This document shows, in pieces, positions 59,194 to 64,000 of a stretch of DNA of 64,000 bases. Source of the stretch: JARBUG01 sp035628915. Its GTDB lineage: Bacteria > Bacillota > Sulfobacillia > Symbiobacteriales > Symbiobacteriaceae. The DNA is taken from positions 15,820-79,819 of the forward strand of contig DASPIW010000046.1 of assembly GCA_035628915.1 (NCBI GenBank), read 5' to 3'. How positions within the stretch are numbered: the first letter of the stretch is position 1; every line of letters starts with the position of its first letter. The notes under the pieces are model-generated. The model made no database searches. It was given only the letters and a program-made list of their open reading frames with translations, and had not been told where the DNA came from. Position numbers and translations under genes: made by a program.

Positions 59194-59787
59194 CTATGCC
59201 CGCACCGGCAGGACGTTGCTGATCGTCTCCCGCACACGGCTGAGCATCTGCTTGCGGTCCTCGTCCGACACATAGGGAATGGCGTACAGGTACTCATGAG
59301 CGGCGACTTCCAGCCCACAGAAGGTCAGCACGCCCATGTCAGTGCAGACCGTCATCGCACGGCTCATGCCGGATGGCTCCAGCACCTCGCCCGGGGTGCC
59401 GGTGGTCTGGAAAACCACAGCCCGCTTGCCTTTCAGCAATCCTTCGGCGCCGCCGGGACCGTAGGCGAAGGCGAAGCTGTTGGTCAGAACCCGGTCAAAA
59501 TAGCCTTTCAGCAGGGCGGGCACGCTCGCCCACCAGGTCGGGAAGATGACCACCAGCAGATCCGCCCAGCGAATATCGTCCTGCAGCGGCTGCACGTCTC
59601 GGGAGACACGGCCCGCGGCCAGCTCGGTGAAGTCGTCGGACTTGAGCATGGGGTCGAAGTTCATGGCGTACAGGTCATGCACACGCACCTCGGCACCGTG
59701 GCTTCGGAGCTCCTGCTCGGTCGTCTCCCGGATCGCAGCGTTGAAGCTCCTGGGGTTGGGATGGGCATAAACCAGAAGTGCTTTCAC
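59194..59787 (-). CDS. NAD(P)H dehydrogenase (quinone)-like flavodoxin-fold protein
   Basis: 197 aa; GTG 59787 behind ccaaggaggcgg. ALLVYAHPNPRSFNAAIRE, IRWADLLVVIFPTWWASVPALLKGYFDRVLTNSFAF and AVVFQTTGTPGE are signatures of the KefF/MdaB/NQO1 family (FMN or FAD quinone reductases). Single gene. Confidence 0.93.
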   Translation of the reverse strand: MKALLVYAHPNPRSFNAAIRETTEQELRSHGAEVRVHDLYAMNFDPMLKSDDFTELAAGRVSRDVQPLQDDIRWADLLVVIFPTWWASVPALLKGYFDRVLTNSFAFAYGPGGAEGLLKGKRAVVFQTTGTPGEVLEPSGMSRAMTVCTDMGVLTFCGLEVAAHEYLYAIPYVSDEDRKQMLSRVRETISNVLPVRA

Positions 59788-59856
59788 GAAGTACTCCGCC
59801 TCCTTGGTGGGTTTCAACCGATAGCGTTCCCACCGCGGGGCAACATGATTGACCGT

Positions 59857-59979
59857 CTACTCGGCCATATCCTGCTGCTTCTTTTGCCTTGCGGCGAGCC
59901 ATTTCTGGAACAACGCCAGTTTGATGATGCCGACGCCGACCACACCGATGCCGATCAGCACCCAGTACAAGGGTTTCAT
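59857..59979 (-). CDS. Small membrane protein (40 aa)
   Basis: ATG 59979 (gcgaaaggagcgaacgaa). MKPLYWVLIGIGVVGVGIIK is one TM segment with a basic tail. 19 bp after the second ABC permease gene, so probably in the exporter operon. Confidence 0.65.
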   Translation of the reverse strand: MKPLYWVLIGIGVVGVGIIKLALFQKWLAARQKKQQDMAE

Positions 59980-59998
59980 TTCGTTCGCTCCTTTCGCA

Positions 59999-61003
59999 TC
60001 AGTTTCGCGCAAAGTCGAGTCTCACCTTCAGCCACCTATACGTAAGTGCGACCAGCAAGATCGCAGTGCCTGCGTTCCAAGCCAGCATGGGCGCCAGCTC
60101 GCTCCAGGAGGCGGTCCGCTCCAAAATGGCCCGTGTGCTGACAAAGGTCCAGTAGGGCGGCAGCCAGTAGAGCACAAACCGGAGCTGATCCGGAATGAAC
60201 AAGGTGGCAATCGCGGGGGCAAGAATCAGCAGGAATCCGAACTTGATGCTGGCCAGGCCCGCGATTTGGTTGGCGCTCACAGCACCGATGAGGAACCCCG
60301 CAAGCGCCACAGCAATGCAGGTCGTCAGGGCCACTGACAGCATTTGCAGATGATCGAAGGCCGTCAATCCCAGGATCCAGAGGCAGGCGAACGTAAGCGC
60401 TATCGCCACGCACGCTGCCATAATGCTGCGGGCTGCCACATACTCCCGCCGGCCCAGCGGGCTGGCGCCCAGGGCCAGCAGCATGCGGCTCTCTTTATCT
60501 TCGATGATGTGCAGGCCCATGACGATGGCGCTCATGAACAGGATGGAGACGCCGTAGAAGGCGCCGATGATCTCCCGGAACGGCACCTGCCCGTCTGTGA
60601 CCGCTTCAGTCAGCACGGTCAACGCCGTGCCGGACGCCAGCCGCTGCAGGACGATTTGCGCGAGCCTGACGGCATCGGGCGCTTCGTTCCCTTCGGTCAC
60701 CAGCGTGTAGCCACCGCCGGGGGCGGGCATAATGCCCACGGCGTCATCGTAGGCGGTCACCCGGCGCTCCAGGGCTGCCCGGTCCGCGACGGTCTGCACT
60801 TCGGCGTAACCCTTCAGCTCTGCGGTCAGCGCCGGGGGCATGTCGGCGGGCACCACGACGTTGATCGACGTCTCGCCGACCGCCGGCAGGAAGAGCCGGG
60901 TGCCGAGGGCGAGCAGCAGGGGTGCCAGTACGACGTAAAGCAGCAGCCCGTCCTTGCCGGTGGCCGTCAGGTCGCGCCGGATTAACGCAAGAATCCGTTT
61001 CAT
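59999..61003 (-). CDS. ABC-2 type permease
   Basis: 334 aa; ATG 61003. TM1 (GLLLYVVLAPLLLALGTRLFL), ~150-residue extracellular domain, five C-terminal TMs with FYGVSILFMSAIVMGLHIIEDKESRMLLALGASPLGRREYVAAR, the ABC-2 coupling motif. Partner of the permease upstream. Confidence 0.92.
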   Translation of the reverse strand: MKRILALIRRDLTATGKDGLLLYVVLAPLLLALGTRLFLPAVGETSINVVVPADMPPALTAELKGYAEVQTVADRAALERRVTAYDDAVGIMPAPGGGYTLVTEGNEAPDAVRLAQIVLQRLASGTALTVLTEAVTDGQVPFREIIGAFYGVSILFMSAIVMGLHIIEDKESRMLLALGASPLGRREYVAARSIMAACVAIALTFACLWILGLTAFDHLQMLSVALTTCIAVALAGFLIGAVSANQIAGLASIKFGFLLILAPAIATLFIPDQLRFVLYWLPPYWTFVSTRAILERTASWSELAPMLAWNAGTAILLVALTYRWLKVRLDFARN

Positions 61004-61025
61004 GGTCGTTTCCCTCCTCCCTGAG

Positions 61026-62081
61026 CTAGCTGCTCGCGATCTGCCGCCGGAACGAGAGACTGGCAGCCGCCAGCAGCAACCCATCCAGCACCAGCAGGGT
61101 GGCCAGGGCCGTGTAGATGATCTGTGGGCGGCCGGTGGGGGAAAGCGCCTCCCGGAGCCCGAAGACCAACGGGTAAGTCGGGAACAGGCGGATCCAGACC
61201 GGCGAGAAGCTCGGGGCCAAGTAGGAGGCGGTCGGCAGGGTCAGGACCGCCATGAGGGCGACGGCCGGAAACAGGAATTGCGCCAGGTTGTCGAAGTAGA
61301 TCGCAGCCCATGCCCCCAGCAGGGCGGAGAAGATGCTGCCCAGCGCCATCAGGGCCAGGACCGCCAAATAGTCCGGGCCGGCACCCATGACGGGCTGCAC
61401 CAGAATCAACGTGAAGATCAGCGCCAGGAACGTGAGCGTCAGCGCTTTGGAGAGCAGGTACTCCCACACCCGCCCGGGGCTGACCAGGTAGGCCCGCAGC
61501 GTCCCCTCCTGCTTCTCCATGAAGAGCAGGGCCGCGATGAAGATCAGGCCGACCAGCGCCGGGTCGGAGAAGAGGAAGATTGGCAGGAGCATCTGCCGCA
61601 GCGGCACGGCGGGCGGGGCGCCGGCGCCCCGCAGCACTTCGTGGGCGATTGGCACCGAGTGCGGCCAGGGCTGGCCGTAGATCTCCCGGAGCAGATCTTC
61701 GGTGGATGCGGCCAGCAGGTTCTGCAGCCGCTGGTTCTCATGGCCCTGGAAGAAGAGGGTCACGGCGGGCAGCGGCCGGCCATCGGCGAAGAGCAGCCCC
61801 ACGCTGTTGCGGTTCTCGCTCATCGCTGTGCGCAGTTCATCGGGCGTGCTCAGGACCGTCACGCGGCCTTGCGTGTCACGGGTTTGCAGGTCAGCGGCGA
61901 CCCGGGCGCCGGCCGTCTGGTCGACGACATAGGTCGCGTGTTGAACCGTCGCATTCTCGGGAATCAGCCACATCAGCGCGACCAGGTAGAGCGCCGCAAC
62001 CGCCAGGACCACGGTGTAGTAGTGGTTCCGGAAGTTGATCAGGTTGTCGCGCCGCATCGATAGCCACAGTCGGCGGAGCAT
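61026..62081 (-). CDS. ABC-2 type permease
   Basis: 351 aa; same layout as its downstream neighbour: NFRNHYYTVVLAVAALYLVALMW, large external domain, LVGLIFIAALLFMEKQEGTLRAYLVSPGRVWEYLLSKALTLTFL. The start abuts the ATPase stop. The pair forms a heteromeric exporter. Confidence 0.92.
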   Translation of the reverse strand: MLRRLWLSMRRDNLINFRNHYYTVVLAVAALYLVALMWLIPENATVQHATYVVDQTAGARVAADLQTRDTQGRVTVLSTPDELRTAMSENRNSVGLLFADGRPLPAVTLFFQGHENQRLQNLLAASTEDLLREIYGQPWPHSVPIAHEVLRGAGAPPAVPLRQMLLPIFLFSDPALVGLIFIAALLFMEKQEGTLRAYLVSPGRVWEYLLSKALTLTFLALIFTLILVQPVMGAGPDYLAVLALMALGSIFSALLGAWAAIYFDNLAQFLFPAVALMAVLTLPTASYLAPSFSPVWIRLFPTYPLVFGLREALSPTGRPQIIYTALATLLVLDGLLLAAASLSFRRQIASS

Positions 62082-62936
62082 CTACTTCAGCCCCCTCCCG
62101 GTGACGGCGATGAAGATCTGCTCGAGGCTGGCCTCCTGCGAGTGGATCGTCTCCACCAGCCCGTGCTCAGTCAACTCGTGGAGCCGGCGGCGCCCGGCTT
62201 CCTGCTCCAGCGACAGCAGTTCGGCGGCTACCCGGGTCCCGTCCCGGTACTCCACCAACACTCTGCGCTCGCCGTGAGCCAACTGAAGGTTGCGGGGAGT
62301 ATCGAGGGCGGCGATCCGGCCTTCATTGAGGAAGGCGACCCGGTCGCACAGCTCTTCGGCGTCGTGCATGTTGTGCGTGGTCAGGAAGATGGTCGTACCC
62401 CCGGCCTGCTTTTCCCGGATCAGATCCTTGATCATGGCCGCGGTGGCGGGGTCCAGCCCCGACGTCGGCTCGTCCAGGAACCAGATCTCCGGGCGGTTCA
62501 GGAGCGACCGGGCCAGCACCAGGCGCTGCAGCATGCCCTTGGAATACTCGCCGGCCCGCTTACCCATCGCCTCGCCAAGTCCCAGCAGCCGGAGCAGTTC
62601 CCGCGGATCGGCCGTAGGCACATCGTACAGGTCTGCGAAGAAGGTCAGATTCTCCAGGCCCGTCAGCTTCCGGTAGACGTTGGGATGCTCGAAGGAGACG
62701 CCGATTTTGTTTAAGAGCCGCCGGTCCGAATGCTCGATCTCCACCCCGGCGATGGCGACCCGGCCTTTCTGCAACGGGAGGAGACCCGTGAGGATCTTCT
62801 GCGTGGTGCTCTTCCCGGCGCCGTTGGGTCCGAGGAAGCCGAAGATCTCGCCTTTCTCTACACGGAAAGAGACGTCGTTCACCTGGAACGTGCCGTCGTG
62901 TGCGTAGGAGTGGAACAGATGCTCAACGGTGATCAT
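62082..62936 (-). CDS. ABC exporter ATP-binding protein
   Basis: 284 aa; ATG 62936. Walker A FLGPNGAGKSTTQ, signature YSKGMLQRLVLARSLL, Walker B EIWFLDEPTSGLDPA, H-loop TTHNMHDAEEL, and a C-terminal regulatory part. First gene of the operon, 19 bp after a TetR-type operator; energises the two permeases. Confidence 0.96.
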   Translation of the reverse strand: MITVEHLFHSYAHDGTFQVNDVSFRVEKGEIFGFLGPNGAGKSTTQKILTGLLPLQKGRVAIAGVEIEHSDRRLLNKIGVSFEHPNVYRKLTGLENLTFFADLYDVPTADPRELLRLLGLGEAMGKRAGEYSKGMLQRLVLARSLLNRPEIWFLDEPTSGLDPATAAMIKDLIREKQAGGTTIFLTTHNMHDAEELCDRVAFLNEGRIAALDTPRNLQLAHGERRVLVEYRDGTRVAAELLSLEQEAGRRRLHELTEHGLVETIHSQEASLEQIFIAVTGRGLK

Positions 62937-62955
62937 GGTCGATAGCCTCCCTCGC

Positions 62956-62975
62956 ATGTGACCGGGCGGTCACAT
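62956..62975. promoter_or_regulatory. TetR operator ahead of ABC operon
   Basis: ATGTGACCG gg CGGTCACAT, perfect 9-bp arms; the same core is repeated upstream of the tetR gene. Confidence 0.85.
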
Positions 62976-62999
62976 CTGGTTCAAAAAGAGTGGAGCCGG

Positions 63000-63641
63000 C
63001 TACTTGCGATGCAGCCCGTGCTCCAACATGTGGACGACTTCGGAAAGCAGCGGTGCCGCTTTCGCCACGTACTCCCGGGTCACAGATTGCGCCGGCTCGA
63101 CTTGCAGCCGGGTCATGACGTGCTTGCCCAGTTCGGTGGTCAGGGTGCTGAGGACGAAGGCCACCAGTTCCGGGTCATAGGCGGGATCGACGTCGCCCTG
63201 CTGCATCCCCAGTTGGACCAGGTGACGGTAGTAGGCGTCCGTCTGCTCCCGCAGGCGGCTGATGGCCTCCAGCCAGGTGCCGCTGTCGGAGTAGAGCGCC
63301 CGGTAAACCACCTGCTCCAGCTTCGGGTTGGAAAGGCGGAAGGTGCTGCCCACTTCCATCATCCAGCGCAGGTACGGGAAGAGGCCCATGCGGGGGTCCG
63401 GGGGCTGCAGGCCCTGGACGAAGCGCATCTTCTCGTGCCCCGCGAGGTCGAGCAGGTAGAGAAAGAGGTCCTTCTTGTCGGCAAAGTATTGATAGAAGCT
63501 GCCCTTCGCGATGCCTGCCCGTGAGACGATGCGGGAAATGGAGGCGCTGGGAAAGTCGTGCTCGGCAAATTCATCGATCGCGAGGTCGATAATCGCCTGG
63601 CGTTTAGGCTCGGGCAGGTTGAAGAACGTCTGAAGGGGCAT
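63000..63641 (-). CDS. TetR family repressor of the ABC exporter
   Basis: 213 aa from ATG 63641; earlier ATGs (63650, 63659) are in frame, the first within the operator. N-terminal HTH KRQAIIDLAIDEFAEHDFPSASISRIVSRAGIAKGSFYQYFADKKDLFLYLL is the canonical TetR motif. The C-terminal domain (ligand) is unassigned. Represses itself and the exporter through shared operators. Confidence 0.93.
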   Translation of the reverse strand: MPLQTFFNLPEPKRQAIIDLAIDEFAEHDFPSASISRIVSRAGIAKGSFYQYFADKKDLFLYLLDLAGHEKMRFVQGLQPPDPRMGLFPYLRWMMEVGSTFRLSNPKLEQVVYRALYSDSGTWLEAISRLREQTDAYYRHLVQLGMQQGDVDPAYDPELVAFVLSTLTTELGKHVMTRLQVEPAQSVTREYVAKAAPLLSEVVHMLEHGLHRK

Positions 63642-63657
63642 CGACTTCATTCCTCTC

Positions 63658-63693
63658 ATGTGACCGGGCAGTCATATGACCGGTCAGTCATAA
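63658..63693. promoter_or_regulatory. Tandem TetR operators ahead of tetR
   Basis: ATGTGACCGGGCAGTCATAT followed by and overlapping with ATATGACCGGTCAGTCATAA, both variants of the site at 62956-62975. Two sites in phase suggest cooperative autoregulation. Confidence 0.8.
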
Positions 63694-63884
63694 TATCGCG
63701 CTCGAACGCGACGGTGTCAAGCGGTTACCGTTGTGTCACTTTTCGGGCCTTCATTGATGTAACCAGCAGCGCTTGAAGGGGCGGGTCTCCTGCCACCGAG
63801 CCTGACGGTGCGGTTTGACGGAGCCACCTGGCATCCCTTTGCCGCCGGCAGACCGCGGCCAAGTCAGAGCCGGGGTGGCTTCCC

Positions 63885-64000
63885 GGGCGAGTAGCCCCGG
63901 GGAGTTACACCCCGAGGCTCTCTCAGAACCGGACGTGAACCTCTCAGCTCATCCGGCTCCCATTATCCAGCCGAGGGCAGGATCCCCCATTGCCAGTGTG
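63885..64000 (-). mobile_element. Group II intron, 3' end (domains V and VI)
   Basis: Minus strand shows a domain V-like hairpin, starting GAGCCGGATGAGC and ending CACGTCCGGTTC (63960-63926), followed by a domain VI-like stem CCTCGGGG...CCCCGGGG with an unpaired A (63918-63891). The rest of the intron, including any reverse transcriptase, would lie right of the window. Region 63700-63885 shows no gene. Confidence 0.75.

Noticed and set aside
1..64000. tRNA or rRNA genes, including selC next to selA
   Set aside because: No cloverleaf-like sequence or rRNA segment was recognised by eye; a covariance-model search would be needed to be sure.

Overview
The window is a high-GC, spore-former-like Firmicute chromosome carrying a large siphovirus-type prophage. 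The host genes (a GerA/GerB/GerC germinant receptor set, a SPOCS-domain spore protein, bacillithiol synthesis BshC, selA plus a selenocysteine-containing selD, acetate kinase, a penicillin-binding carboxypeptidase) together with a group II intron tail point to Symbiobacterium or a close relative. This is inference from gene content, not a database match.

Region 1 (1-35.5 kb, nearly all minus strand): prophage structural and lytic genes. Read 5'->3' on the minus strand from right to left there are the early genes (35.5-31.2 kb: Cro-like regulator, small proteins, a replication-type wHTH protein next to DnaA boxes), then a ParB gene followed by an operon for a ubiquitin-like protein, a JAMM peptidase, a ThiF/E1-like enzyme, two unknown proteins and an E2-like protein (31.2-26.0 kb, a PRTRC-type cassette), then sigma-like factors and zinc proteins (26-17 kb), terminase, portal, protease, capsid, connectors, tail chaperone with a -1 frameshift, tape measure and tail-tip genes (17-0 kb). 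The left end of the prophage lies outside the window. Three isolated plus-strand genes (19.0, 22.1, 24.3 kb) look like morons.

Region 2 (35.5-40.07 kb, plus strand): immunity and integration: five copies of the operator CTTACCGnnnCGGTAAG between two divergent XRE regulators, an exonuclease-domain protein with a C-terminal membrane segment, a frameshifted ImmA/IrrE metallopeptidase and a large serine recombinase. The recombinase 3' end runs into a SPOCS (DUF3794) gene on the other strand, which is cut off there; the prophage therefore appears to interrupt a sporulation-type gene, as skin (sigK) and SPbeta (spsM) do in Bacillus.

Region 3 (40-64 kb): host chromosome. CAP-domain secreted protein; 3-hydroxyacyl-CoA dehydrogenase plus acetate kinase; chemoreceptor; D-Ala-D-Ala carboxypeptidase; NAD(P)-binding oxidoreductase; a decayed acetyltransferase and about 1 kb of non-coding sequence with hairpin repeats; selA-selD-bshC; gerA-gerB-gerC; VOC protein; YhhN protein; quinone reductase; a TetR-controlled ABC exporter with clear operators; and the 3' end of a group II intron.

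The most interesting items are the phage-borne ubiquitin-like/ParB cassette, a 16-bp parS-like repeat (TGTAGCGCGAGCGACA) found seven times in the prophage including inside parB, and the interrupted SPOCS gene.
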